DNA of 64,000 bases from Psychrobacter sp. Pi2-1 (lineage in GTDB: Bacteria > Pseudomonadota > Gammaproteobacteria > Pseudomonadales > Moraxellaceae). The position numbers were made by a program, and so were the translations under genes. The first letter of the stretch is position 1, and each line of letters opens with the position of its first letter. Shown in pieces: positions 1 through 8,075 of this stretch. Location: assembly GCF_904846645.1 (NCBI RefSeq), contig NZ_CAJHBO010000001.1, positions 186,001-250,000 of the forward strand. Reading direction: 5' to 3'. The notes beneath the pieces are model-generated. The model made no database searches. It was not told the DNA's origin and saw nothing but the letters and a program-made list of their open reading frames with translations.

Positions 1-927
1 GGCGGACGTTTTGATGATCCTAAGCGAACGAGTGAAACTCAACTACAGAGTTTTGCGCTCGCAGACACGTTCTCACTGTTTGATGACAAGCTAAAAACTA
101 CAGTAGGCGTACGTCATCAAAATATCAAAACAACCAGCTATGACTACAATACCCAAGCCAAAACAGCTAGCTATGATGAAAGCGCATGGACACCAAGCGT
201 CGGTGTCGTTTACCAGCCAACGATGGACTGGTCTGTATATGGCAACTATATTGAAAGTCTTGCCAAAGGTGCCGCTGCTCCATTGGTTGATAATTCTGGC
301 AATGCCATAACCAATGCAGGACAAAACCTAGACCCCTATGTAAGCAAACAAACTGAGCTGGGTGTGAAATACGACAATGGCGCAATCGGTAGTAGTTTTG
401 CCATATTCCATACTGATGAACCGCGTGCTTATATCAACAACTCAAATACGTTTACTGCTGCTGGAGAAAATCGCCATCAAGGTGCTGAGCTAACTGTCTT
501 TGGTAGTCCAAGCGAAAACATGCGCCTCAATGCTGGTGTTACCTATTTAAGTGCTAAGCAAAAAGATACTGGTGATAGTGCATTAGATGGCAATCGAGTG
601 ATTGGTGTGCCTACCTTACAGAGCAATGTCAACCTAGAGTATGATTTGGCCGCCGTTGAAGGATTAACTTTAACGGGCGATATTATCCATACAGGTGCGC
701 GTTATGCTGATGCCGCCAATACCTTAAAAGTTGATGGCTATACTACCCTAGATTTGGGTGCTCGCTATCGCACTATGCTGGCAGGACAAGACGTTACTCT
801 AAAAGGTATGGTGACCAATGTCACAGGTGAAGACTACTGGCAATCTGTAGGTGGATTACCAGGCTATGGCTATCTAAATGCGGGTGAGCCAACGGCCTTA
901 AAAGTATCGGCAACGTTCGATTTTTAA
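1..927 (+). CDS. TonB-dependent siderophore receptor, C-terminal part (5' cut by window edge)
   Basis: The frame is open from base 1, so this is the last 308 residues of a longer outer-membrane receptor that would import a ferric siderophore using TonB energy. The visible part shows the alternating amphipathic strands of a receptor barrel (for example GVVYQPTMDWSVYGNYIES and LGARYRTMLAGQDVTLKG) and ends in the C-terminal aromatic signature SATFDF required for barrel insertion. The segment NVTGEDYWQSVGG matches the conserved penultimate-strand region of FhuE/FpvA-type receptors. An internal ATG at 223 is not the true start. The next gene is a siderophore-exporter-like ABC protein, which supports a siderophore role. 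The ligand cannot be deduced. Confidence 0.9.
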   Translation, partial: GGRFDDPKRTSETQLQSFALADTFSLFDDKLKTTVGVRHQNIKTTSYDYNTQAKTASYDESAWTPSVGVVYQPTMDWSVYGNYIESLAKGAAAPLVDNSGNAITNAGQNLDPYVSKQTELGVKYDNGAIGSSFAIFHTDEPRAYINNSNTFTAAGENRHQGAELTVFGSPSENMRLNAGVTYLSAKQKDTGDSALDGNRVIGVPTLQSNVNLEYDLAAVEGLTLTGDIIHTGARYADAANTLKVDGYTTLDLGARYRTMLAGQDVTLKGMVTNVTGEDYWQSVGGLPGYGYLNAGEPTALKVSATFDF

Positions 928-956
928 GCTTTATTAGTAGGCTTTATTAGCTTCCA

Positions 957-990
957 TAAAAGGGGTTAGGCGCGACCTAATCCCTTTCTG
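957..990 (+). terminator. Possible terminator after the first TonB receptor
   Basis: An imperfect hairpin AGGGGTTAGG / CCTAATCCCT with a short CGCGA loop is followed by TTTCT. It lies 30 bases behind the receptor stop and before the ABC gene. The weak T tract makes it a modest terminator or attenuator. Confidence 0.5.
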
Positions 991-1022
991 CTATCAAAAA
1001 TTTATTTTATTACTGAGTTACT

Positions 1023-2870
1023 ATGTCTTCTCGTACCACAGCGTCTTCTCATACCACAGCGTCCTCTCGTACGACCGCTTCTTTATATCATATGATTTGG
1101 GCGAATTATCGTCTGCCTTTTCTCAAAGTCATTCTGCTAAATTTGGTCAATGCCGCTGTCAGCGTCGGTATTATTGCCTATATCAATCATACCTTTATTA
1201 GTCAGCCAGTATTTGACACTTTATCTTGGCTCAGCTTGGGGCAGTTCTCCCTGCTGGTACTGTTACTGCTGATGACGACGTTTTTGTCGCAATATGCTTT
1301 GACTCGATTGGGACATCGATTTGTCTATGAGCTTAGAACCAAATTGGTCAAACAAATCATCGATACTACCGTTCCTCAGATAGACCATTTGGGTAGCGCA
1401 CGCTTACTTGCCAGCTTATCCTCAGACATTCAATCGATTACCGTTGCTTTTGTCCGTATGCCAGAGCTGGTACAAGGTATTATTTTATCTGTTGGCGTTG
1501 GGCTATATTTGGGCTGGCTGTCGTTGCCATTATTGTTCATTGTGATGTTTTGGATTGTGATGACGATTTGGATAAGTACTATATTGGTCAAGCATGTCTA
1601 TACGCATTTGACCGAATTGAGAGAGATCAATGACGCGTTATATCAGGACTATCAGTCGATAATAGAAGGTCGTAAAGAGCTGGCTCTTAACCAGCACCGA
1701 GCAGAAAAACTGTATACAGATGATTTCTTGGCTCATGCTAAATCGTATGAGAAGACCGTGACCAAGTCTGATACTTTTCATTTATCAGCGGTGAACTGGT
1801 CCAATATCATGATGTTCGCATCGATTGGTATCGTGTTTGCAGTGGCCAATTATCTTGATATACCGATGGGAGTTGCCACTACTTTTTCTTTGACGATTTT
1901 GTTTATGCAGTCGCCGCTTCTACATGCGGTTGGTGCTTACCCAACATTGCAGACCGCTCAAGTTGCACTAGAAAAGATACAGTCTTTAGAATTGGCCGAG
2001 CATCAGCCAAGCTTTGCGACAGACACGGTTGCACAGGACTGGCAGTCCATAACTCTGAATAATATCAATTATCGCTATGTAGGCAGTAGTCATAGTAGTC
2101 ATGCACCAGACACAGCAGTTAATGATAATGATAATGGTCAAAATAGCGATAACAGTGATAACAGTGATAACAGTGATAACAGTGATAACAGTGATAACAG
2201 TGATAACAGTGATAACAATCAGAACCCTTCCAATAATATCTTAAAGTTCGTCAATTTAACCTTGCAACGAGGTGACGTGGTTTTCTTAATCGGTGCGAAT
2301 GGTAGCGGTAAATCCACCCTTGCCAAAATCATTACTGGTATCTTTACTCCTACTACAGGAACGGTACAAGTCGATGGACAAAGCGTTAATTCAGAGAACA
2401 ATGCCGATTTTAGACAGCTGTTTTCTGCGATTTTTAGCGACCAGCATTTATTTAAGCAACTGATTGGAATTCAAGGCAATGAGCCTGATGCGGCTCTAGT
2501 GTCTGACTGGCTGCATAAGCTCAATCTACAAGAAAAAGTAAGTGTGTCTGACCATAAACTCTCTACAGATAAGTTGTCGCAAGGTCAGAGAAAACGCTTG
2601 GCCATGCTAATCGCTGTCGCTGAACAAAAGGACATATTACTGCTCGATGAGTGGGCAGCCGACCAAGACCCTGCTTTTCGTCGCGTATTTTATCAGACGC
2701 TCATCCCTGAGCTAAAAGCCATGGGTAAGACATTGTTCATTATTAGTCATGATGACGGTTATTTTGAGCATGCTGATCGATTATTACTGATGAAAGAAGG
2801 CCGTCTCATTGAGCTAAATGCCGAAGAGCGACAGCGTGCCAGCAAAGATGCCATTGCTATGCTTAAGTAA
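1023..2870 (+). CDS. Cyclic-peptide/siderophore-type ABC exporter, fused permease and ATPase (PvdE/YojI-like)
   Basis: This 615-residue half-transporter has six predicted membrane segments in about the first 320 residues and an ATPase domain from about residue 410. The ATPase has Walker A GANGSGKST, signature LSQGQRKRL, Walker B ILLLDEWAADQDP and a switch histidine in FIISHDDGYF. The DEWAADQDP...ISHDD pattern is typical of the cyclic peptide exporter family (PvdE, YojI), which moves siderophore precursors or microcins from the cytoplasm. The linker carries eight SDN repeats encoded by nine-base units, and the N-terminus has three SSRTTA-like repeats. No strong ribosome site precedes the ATG at 1023, and M24 is a possible alternative start. 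It sits in an iron-uptake block, but no NRPS is in the window, so the substrate is unknown. Confidence 0.88.
   Translation: MSSRTTASSHTTASSRTTASLYHMIWANYRLPFLKVILLNLVNAAVSVGIIAYINHTFISQPVFDTLSWLSLGQFSLLVLLLLMTTFLSQYALTRLGHRFVYELRTKLVKQIIDTTVPQIDHLGSARLLASLSSDIQSITVAFVRMPELVQGIILSVGVGLYLGWLSLPLLFIVMFWIVMTIWISTILVKHVYTHLTELREINDALYQDYQSIIEGRKELALNQHRAEKLYTDDFLAHAKSYEKTVTKSDTFHLSAVNWSNIMMFASIGIVFAVANYLDIPMGVATTFSLTILFMQSPLLHAVGAYPTLQTAQVALEKIQSLELAEHQPSFATDTVAQDWQSITLNNINYRYVGSSHSSHAPDTAVNDNDNGQNSDNSDNSDNSDNSDNSDNSDNSDNNQNPSNNILKFVNLTLQRGDVVFLIGANGSGKSTLAKIITGIFTPTTGTVQVDGQSVNSENNADFRQLFSAIFSDQHLFKQLIGIQGNEPDAALVSDWLHKLNLQEKVSVSDHKLSTDKLSQGQRKRLAMLIAVAEQKDILLLDEWAADQDPAFRRVFYQTLIPELKAMGKTLFIISHDDGYFEHADRLLLMKEGRLIELNAEERQRASKDAIAMLK
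1026..1079 (+). repeat. Three 18-bp tandem repeats at the start of the ABC gene
   Basis: The units 1026-1043, 1044-1061 and 1062-1079 each read close to TCTTCTCGTACCACAGCG and encode SSRTTA, SSHTTA and SSRTTA. The third unit has diverged most. They give a polar N-terminal tail ahead of the first membrane segment. Confidence 0.85.
2145..2216 (+). repeat. Eight 9-bp tandem repeats (SDN codons) in the ABC transporter linker
   Basis: The unit AGTGATAAC occurs seven times in exact tandem after one AGCGATAAC copy, giving (Ser-Asp-Asn)8 between the membrane and ATPase domains. Because the unit is a multiple of three, changes in copy number would alter linker length without breaking the frame. Confidence 0.95.
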
Positions 2871-3002
2871 GCAATGCTTTAACTACTAGCATGGACCGAG
2901 CTATTTCAAGCCCATAAAACGTTTGATCAACTTTAAGCTAAGTAGCAGTTAATCTGAGCAGTTTTCGAAATAATCCGTTCTTAAAATCAGCAATTTTTAA
3001 GC

Positions 3003-3034
3003 AAAAAATGGAGCGCCTTACTATAAGACGCTCC
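3003..3034 (-). terminator. Terminator of the PepSY gene
   Basis: The hairpin GGAGCG...CGCTCC (with an inner CTTA/TAAG pairing) is followed on the minus strand by ATTTTTT. It lies just below the end of the PepSY gene and between two convergent genes. Confidence 0.75.
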
Positions 3035-3071
3035 TTTACTATGTTGAGAACAACGATATCTTACCGTTCGC

Positions 3072-4577
3072 TTATTTTAACAACTTCTGCAAAAACCCAA
3101 CTCGAGAAATCACCAAGAAGTCTAATAGCGCGATAGCTATAATCGCGATAATAGCAGTCGGGAATATGATAGCCACCACTAACAAGGGAATAGCAAGTGG
3201 CCACCAGACGGAAACATCTGAGCCGCGAGCTGGTGGGTTTAATCCCACGCTATCGTTTGCATGACGAGGGCGACGCTGCCACCACATGATATAGCCACTG
3301 ACACAAATAGCGATTACTGCTAGGCAAAATAGTACATTAGCCAGTACGCTCCACCATCCGAGCGTGCCCATATGCAGCGCGATACCAGCCGCCATAAACT
3401 TACCAAACGCATTATAGTCGTCAAAATGAATATCAGCCAACACATTACCCGAATAGCGGTCGATATGTACCGTACGATCTGCTGTCGGACTTTTCATATC
3501 ATAGCTCATTGAATCTTGGCTAATGGTCCAGACGCCTGTACTACCTTGTGGTAGGTTCAATTGATAACGCCCTTCAAAGCCGATTTCACGAGCGTAGCGA
3601 TCCACTGTATCAATCATGATAGGTATATTGGCGGCGATACCATCTTTACCCATGGTCGTGCCTGACACAGGCATTGGCGTCAGCTCAAGTACCCAAGGAA
3701 CTTCTTTGGTGTCGCTTGAGTTTAGGGCACTGCCATGTGTGGGTTCTTCAGTATGTGATTCAGACGCTGCCGCACCATGTACATGCGGCGCTGGTGTAGA
3801 CTCTTGCATAGCAGCGTGTTGACTGTGATCAATCGATACAGGAACAGGTGCAACGCCCCACTTACCCGCAGGAAACTGGCTCCATGCTTGCACCACTCTT
3901 TCGCCCCATACACCTGCCCATGCCATACCTGATATACAGAAAAACAGTAGCAGCACAGATATCCAACTACCCAATGTCGCATGAATCGTACGGATAAAAG
4001 AGCGCTTTTTCTTATTGGTTACCCTTTCACTAGGTATCAACATCGCTTTGACTGATTTACGTTTTTGCCACCACAGATACCAACCAGACAAAATCATTAA
4101 AATGGTTAATGATGCCGCCGTTTCTAACAAATAATCACCGACTTTGCCAATCAGCAAATCACTGTGAATATCATTGAACGTACTATAAAGACCACTACTG
4201 GTAGGCACACTTTGGACGATATCGGCTGTATAGGGGTTGACTGCCACCATATTGTTTTGGTCGTCTGATTTTATCTGAAATAAAGCCACCGTATCGGTAT
4301 CACGAGGGGCGATATATTTAACCAGTGTGCTATCAGACAAGGTGCTCAGCGCGTTCTTTGCTTGAGTAGAGACAGGTGCTTGAACCGTAGACTCTGGCAC
4401 GATAACCGTTAAGCGGTCGTTATCACGTCCTACTGTGTTGGACATAAACAGCATACCGAGCGCCGTTATCGCTAAGACAATTAAAAAGGGAGCAACAAAA
4501 ATGCCTGCATAAAAATGCCAACGCCACACTGTGAAATAGCGTTGGTTATTGGTGGATTGGTTGGAGGGTGTGTCCAT
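3072..4577 (-). CDS. PepSY-domain iron-regulated inner-membrane protein (PiuB-like)
   Basis: This is a protein of about 501 residues with the N-terminal helix WHFYAGIFVAPFLIVL, three further helices (around TILMILSGWYLWW, VLLLFFCISGMAWA and LFCLAVIAICVSGYIMWW) and a C-terminal hydrophobic pair. Periplasmic PepSY segments lie between them (FNDIHSDLLIGKVGDYLLE and the VDRYAREIGF region). A His-rich periplasmic stretch (HSQHAA, PHVHGA, ESHTEEPTHG) may bind metal. Family members (PiuB, FsrB and similar) accompany TonB siderophore receptors and are thought to help reduce or release iron, but their exact reaction is unsettled. The start at 4577 is chosen because AAGG lies about nine bases upstream; an upstream in-frame start at 4679 has no such support. 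It is divergent from the Fur-boxed receptor. Confidence 0.88.
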   Translation of the reverse strand: MDTPSNQSTNNQRYFTVWRWHFYAGIFVAPFLIVLAITALGMLFMSNTVGRDNDRLTVIVPESTVQAPVSTQAKNALSTLSDSTLVKYIAPRDTDTVALFQIKSDDQNNMVAVNPYTADIVQSVPTSSGLYSTFNDIHSDLLIGKVGDYLLETAASLTILMILSGWYLWWQKRKSVKAMLIPSERVTNKKKRSFIRTIHATLGSWISVLLLFFCISGMAWAGVWGERVVQAWSQFPAGKWGVAPVPVSIDHSQHAAMQESTPAPHVHGAAASESHTEEPTHGSALNSSDTKEVPWVLELTPMPVSGTTMGKDGIAANIPIMIDTVDRYAREIGFEGRYQLNLPQGSTGVWTISQDSMSYDMKSPTADRTVHIDRYSGNVLADIHFDDYNAFGKFMAAGIALHMGTLGWWSVLANVLFCLAVIAICVSGYIMWWQRRPRHANDSVGLNPPARGSDVSVWWPLAIPLLVVAIIFPTAIIAIIAIALLDFLVISRVGFLQKLLK

Positions 4578-5010
4578 AAATGTGACCTTAAACAATCTTT
4601 GGTTGCTCAATAAACAACGTAAATCTATCGATAATAGTGATGTATCTGCTTGCAAGGCCAATCTTAAAAAGTCTCGCAAAGAACTAGGATGACGCCGTAT
4701 GATGACTGCAATACAGCGATGTAAAAATCCTACTGTAAATAATTGTATTCAGAATGCTGCTGCATAATACGAGAAAAATCTGACAAAAACCATCGTTTAA
4801 AATACATCGCTCCAAATAGTAAATCTGCATGGCTCTATTCGCAATACTCTGTCTTTAGCCCCTTATTAACAGTGCAAATACTTCTCAAAACTGTCTCGTT
4901 GTAATTTTTTAATGATAATAATTATCATTAGTGTTATTATTAGCATCCTTATAAATTTGCTTTAACTGTTACAAATAATATTTAATCATTTTAGTCCAAG
5001 AGGAAATCTG
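4578..5010. promoter_or_regulatory. Divergent intergenic region between PepSY gene and TonB receptor
   Basis: This 433-base AT-rich region contains no gene. It must hold promoters for both flanking genes. The only distinct motif is the perfect Fur box at 4911-4929, which lies about 80 bases before the receptor start and 330 bases from the PepSY start, so it more directly serves the receptor. Confidence 0.7.
4911..4929. promoter_or_regulatory. Fur box
   Basis: AATGATAATAATTATCATT is a perfect 9-1-9 inverted repeat and closely matches the Fur consensus (GATAATGATAATCATTATC). Fur with ferrous iron would repress the receptor and the downstream SIP gene, which are induced on iron starvation. Confidence 0.92.
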
Positions 5011-7194
5011 ATGCGGTCTCATCTAACCACTAACGTCATTCGCAAAAAATATCTCACCACAGCAGTACAAATTGGCCTGATCATGGGTATGAGTCACGCC
5101 GCTTACGCTGTAGAGACGACAAACAACACTGAAAACGATGAGGCTGCTACACCATCAGCTACCTTAGATGCTATTACCGTCTACTCAGATGGCTATCGTA
5201 GTACTGGCACCAAAACTGCATTGGACCCAAACGACGCACCAATGAGTTATACCAGAATCGATCAAGACCTGTTGCAAAAGCGTCAGGCAGATAGTGTCAA
5301 TGCTGCATTACGTTATGAACCAGGTGTAAGCGCTGAGAGCCGCGGTACAGTCTCTATCTTTGACGAATACAACATTCGCGGATTTAAGACCTATTCAAAC
5401 TTTTATGACGGTCTAAGACTGCCTTATGATGGTGCGTGGAACCTGATGCCTCAAGTAGATATCTATGCGACTGAAGCAGTAGAAGTGGTGAAAGGCTCAG
5501 CATCTTCACTGTATGGCTATGCTGCCCCAGGTGGCATGGTGAACCAAATAGCAAAAGCGCCTAAGAGCACTCAAGAAAACGAAGTACAGCTACGTCTCGG
5601 TAATCAAAACCTAAAAGAAGTGGCCGTCGATAGCACGGGGCCTATCACAGACACTTTGGATTATCGATTTGTTGCGCTAAAACGTCAAAAAGATGGCCAG
5701 ATGGAAACCACGGAAGAAGAGCGTTTATTGGTAAACCCATCGCTTAAGTGGCAAGCAACTGATGATGTGTCTGTACTTGCTAATCTGTTTTATCAAGACG
5801 ATCCAGAGATGGTACCATCTACCCCATTACCTGCTGTCGGTACTGTCTATAATGCAAGCTATGGCAAACTCGATAGTGACGCTTATGCAGGCGATGAATG
5901 GAATAAGTTTAGTAAAGAAGTATTTATGCCAAGCGTCACCGTAAACTGGGATATCAATGATAAGTTGACTTTTAAACATATCACGCGCTATACCGACGCC
6001 GAAGCAGAGCAGCGTAATACGTATCACTCTTTAGAAGGATTTGTGCCGGGTAGTGACACGACTCTAGATCGTATAGCTTACACAACCGATGAAAGCATGA
6101 ACAACTGGACCACGGACAACCAACTGGCTTATCAATTTGATATCGTCGACACTTCACATAATTTGCTGTTCGGTATTGAGTATCAAGAGACGGATAGCGA
6201 CGCCACTTACTACAATGCTGGGGCGGCTGGTACGCCAAACATAGATCTGTCTAATCCAGACTTTTCGCAGATCGATACCACCACGTTACCATTAGACGCT
6301 TATCGCCAGACACAAGATATTGAGCAAAGTCAGCTTGGTTTTTATGTGCAAGACGAAATGAAGTGGAAAGACTTAACAGTCGTAGCAGGTCTACGTCATG
6401 ATGATTTTGAGAGCACTACTGAAAAAACCGAAGCATCTCAAGGTATTGTTTATAGTACCGAAACATTTGGTAACGATGCATCAGAAACCAGCGGACGTCT
6501 TGCTGCTATCTATGATTTTGATAATGGCTTATCGCCGTTTGCTAGCTACTCGCAGTCATTCCAGCCAGTAGTCGGTAGTAACTTTATTACTGATGAGCCG
6601 TTTGAGCCAACCACTGCCGATCAGCTAGAGGCCGGGGTGAAGTACTTGTCAAAAGATCGTGCCACTCAAGGAACACTTGCTGTATTTGACATCACACAAA
6701 AAAATGTCGTGGTGTCAGATTACGTTAACTATAGAAATCAAACCCAAACTGGTGAAATTGCATCTAAAGGCTTTGAGATATCAGGCAGTCATATGTTAAA
6801 TGACTGGGTAGACGTGGCCGCAAGCTATAGCTACACCGATGCTGAAATTACAAAAGAAGAGATTAACCCTGATGTAGTCGGTAACACCCCTGCCCAAACT
6901 GCCAAACACAAAGCCACGCTATGGGCAGACTACTATGCCACAGACAAACTCACTCTAAATGCTGGCATTCGCTACGAAGACGGTATGCAGATTGACAAGC
7001 AAAACTCTGATGACTTACCCAGTGTGACGCTGGTAGATGTCGGCGGCAGCTATCAGATCAACCCTATGCTGGCTGTGGGTGCTAGTATCAACAATCTGTT
7101 CGATAAGACCTATGTTGGTGCTTGTTACGACATCAATAACTGCTGGATGGGCCCTGAACGTCAAATGACAGTCAGTCTAAAAGCCAACTTTTAA
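5011..7194 (+). CDS. TonB-dependent ferric siderophore receptor (FhuA/FoxA-like)
   Basis: This 727-residue outer-membrane receptor imports a ferric siderophore. A signal peptide ending AYA (about residue 33) precedes a plug domain (LLQKRQADSVNAALRYEPGV, the RGF motif in YNIRGFKTYSNFYDGLR, and EAVEVVKGSASSLYGYAAPGGMVNQIAK) and then a 22-strand-type barrel ending in VSLKANF. The plug sequence resembles hydroxamate receptors such as FhuA, FoxA and FcuA. A late loop has the cysteine pair ACYDINNCW, common in ferrichrome-type receptors. AGAGGAAA lies eight bases before the ATG, and a perfect Fur box lies upstream. The siderophore-interacting protein gene follows within 70 bases and is probably cotranscribed. 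Confidence 0.95.
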   Translation: MRSHLTTNVIRKKYLTTAVQIGLIMGMSHAAYAVETTNNTENDEAATPSATLDAITVYSDGYRSTGTKTALDPNDAPMSYTRIDQDLLQKRQADSVNAALRYEPGVSAESRGTVSIFDEYNIRGFKTYSNFYDGLRLPYDGAWNLMPQVDIYATEAVEVVKGSASSLYGYAAPGGMVNQIAKAPKSTQENEVQLRLGNQNLKEVAVDSTGPITDTLDYRFVALKRQKDGQMETTEEERLLVNPSLKWQATDDVSVLANLFYQDDPEMVPSTPLPAVGTVYNASYGKLDSDAYAGDEWNKFSKEVFMPSVTVNWDINDKLTFKHITRYTDAEAEQRNTYHSLEGFVPGSDTTLDRIAYTTDESMNNWTTDNQLAYQFDIVDTSHNLLFGIEYQETDSDATYYNAGAAGTPNIDLSNPDFSQIDTTTLPLDAYRQTQDIEQSQLGFYVQDEMKWKDLTVVAGLRHDDFESTTEKTEASQGIVYSTETFGNDASETSGRLAAIYDFDNGLSPFASYSQSFQPVVGSNFITDEPFEPTTADQLEAGVKYLSKDRATQGTLAVFDITQKNVVVSDYVNYRNQTQTGEIASKGFEISGSHMLNDWVDVAASYSYTDAEITKEEINPDVVGNTPAQTAKHKATLWADYYATDKLTLNAGIRYEDGMQIDKQNSDDLPSVTLVDVGGSYQINPMLAVGASINNLFDKTYVGACYDINNCWMGPERQMTVSLKANF

Positions 7195-7260
7195 TCAAAT
7201 TTATCCGCAGCGGGTTGGTTCTATTAGCAAGCCAACTCGTTGTTAGAAGGAAAGCACAAT

Positions 7261-8007
7261 ATGGCAAAACCTACTCCAAGAGTACTAGAAGTTATTGGCA
7301 CTAGATACATTACGCCAAATATGTGCCGCATCACGCTTGGCGGTACTGGCATGGTTGATTTTCCTATCGATCAAGAAAGTGCTTATATCAAACTGATATT
7401 CCCTCAAGATGCAGGTAGCCGCCCACTGATGCGCACTTATACGGTAAGCGTGCAACGTGATGACGCAATAGATGTTGATTTTGCTTTACATGAGACGGAA
7501 GGACCTGCATCGGCATGGGCACGAAATGCGCAAGTCGGCGATCAAATTCTGATAGGTGGTCCAGGGCCAAAGAAGCTCATCAACAATGAAGCAGATTGGT
7601 TTTTATTAGTCGGTGATATGACCGCTCTACCAGCGATTACGGTTAACTTAGCCCAGTTACCTACTGAGGCTCGTGGTTACGCAGTACTTGAAGTGACGAC
7701 TGAAGCAGATCGTCAGACGCTCAAAAAACCAGAGAATGTCGAGATACATTGGGTGATTAATGCGCATTCAAATGCAGACGATAGCCCTTTACTGGACTGT
7801 GTTAAATCTTTGAACTGGCTTGATGGTCAACCTGCTGTTTGGACAGCGTGTGAATTTCATAGTATGCGTGCACTGCGTCAGTACTTCAAAGTTGAGTGCG
7901 CGATACCAAAGACGCATTTATATATTTCTAGCTACTGGAAAGTGGATAGCACAGAGGATCAGCATAAAATCGTCAAAAGTCAGGATGCGCAAACGGAAGA
8001 TCAGTAG
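7261..8007 (+). CDS. Siderophore-interacting FAD protein (SIP/ViuB family ferric reductase)
   Basis: This cytoplasmic protein of about 248 residues uses FAD and NAD(P)H to reduce the ferric siderophore and release iron. The N-terminal FAD-binding barrel carries SRPLMRTYTVSV and the flavin-contact region HETEGPASAWARNAQVGDQ. The C-terminal lobe carries FLLVGDMTALPAI (pyridine nucleotide region) and ends with the family signature YISSYWKVDSTEDQHK. The ATG at 7261 is preceded by GAAGGAAA at a good distance; an upstream TTG at 7240 would add seven residues but is less likely. It follows the Fur-controlled receptor and completes import and reduction. Confidence 0.93.
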   Translation: MAKPTPRVLEVIGTRYITPNMCRITLGGTGMVDFPIDQESAYIKLIFPQDAGSRPLMRTYTVSVQRDDAIDVDFALHETEGPASAWARNAQVGDQILIGGPGPKKLINNEADWFLLVGDMTALPAITVNLAQLPTEARGYAVLEVTTEADRQTLKKPENVEIHWVINAHSNADDSPLLDCVKSLNWLDGQPAVWTACEFHSMRALRQYFKVECAIPKTHLYISSYWKVDSTEDQHKIVKSQDAQTEDQ

Positions 8008-8023
8008 TTACGTATTTCGAAAC

Positions 8024-8060
8024 AAAAAAGGTGGGGCTAATATTAGCCCCACCTTTTTTT
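8024..8060. terminator. Bidirectional terminator between SIP and nhaC genes
   Basis: A perfect palindrome, GGTGGGGCTAAT followed by its complement, is flanked by A6 on one side and T7 on the other. It can terminate both convergent genes. Confidence 0.95.
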
Positions 8061-8075
8061 ATCAATCATTATCTA

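Noticed and set aside
2145..2216. Phase-variation tract
   Set aside because: The unit length is nine, so slippage cannot shift the frame; only the linker length can vary.
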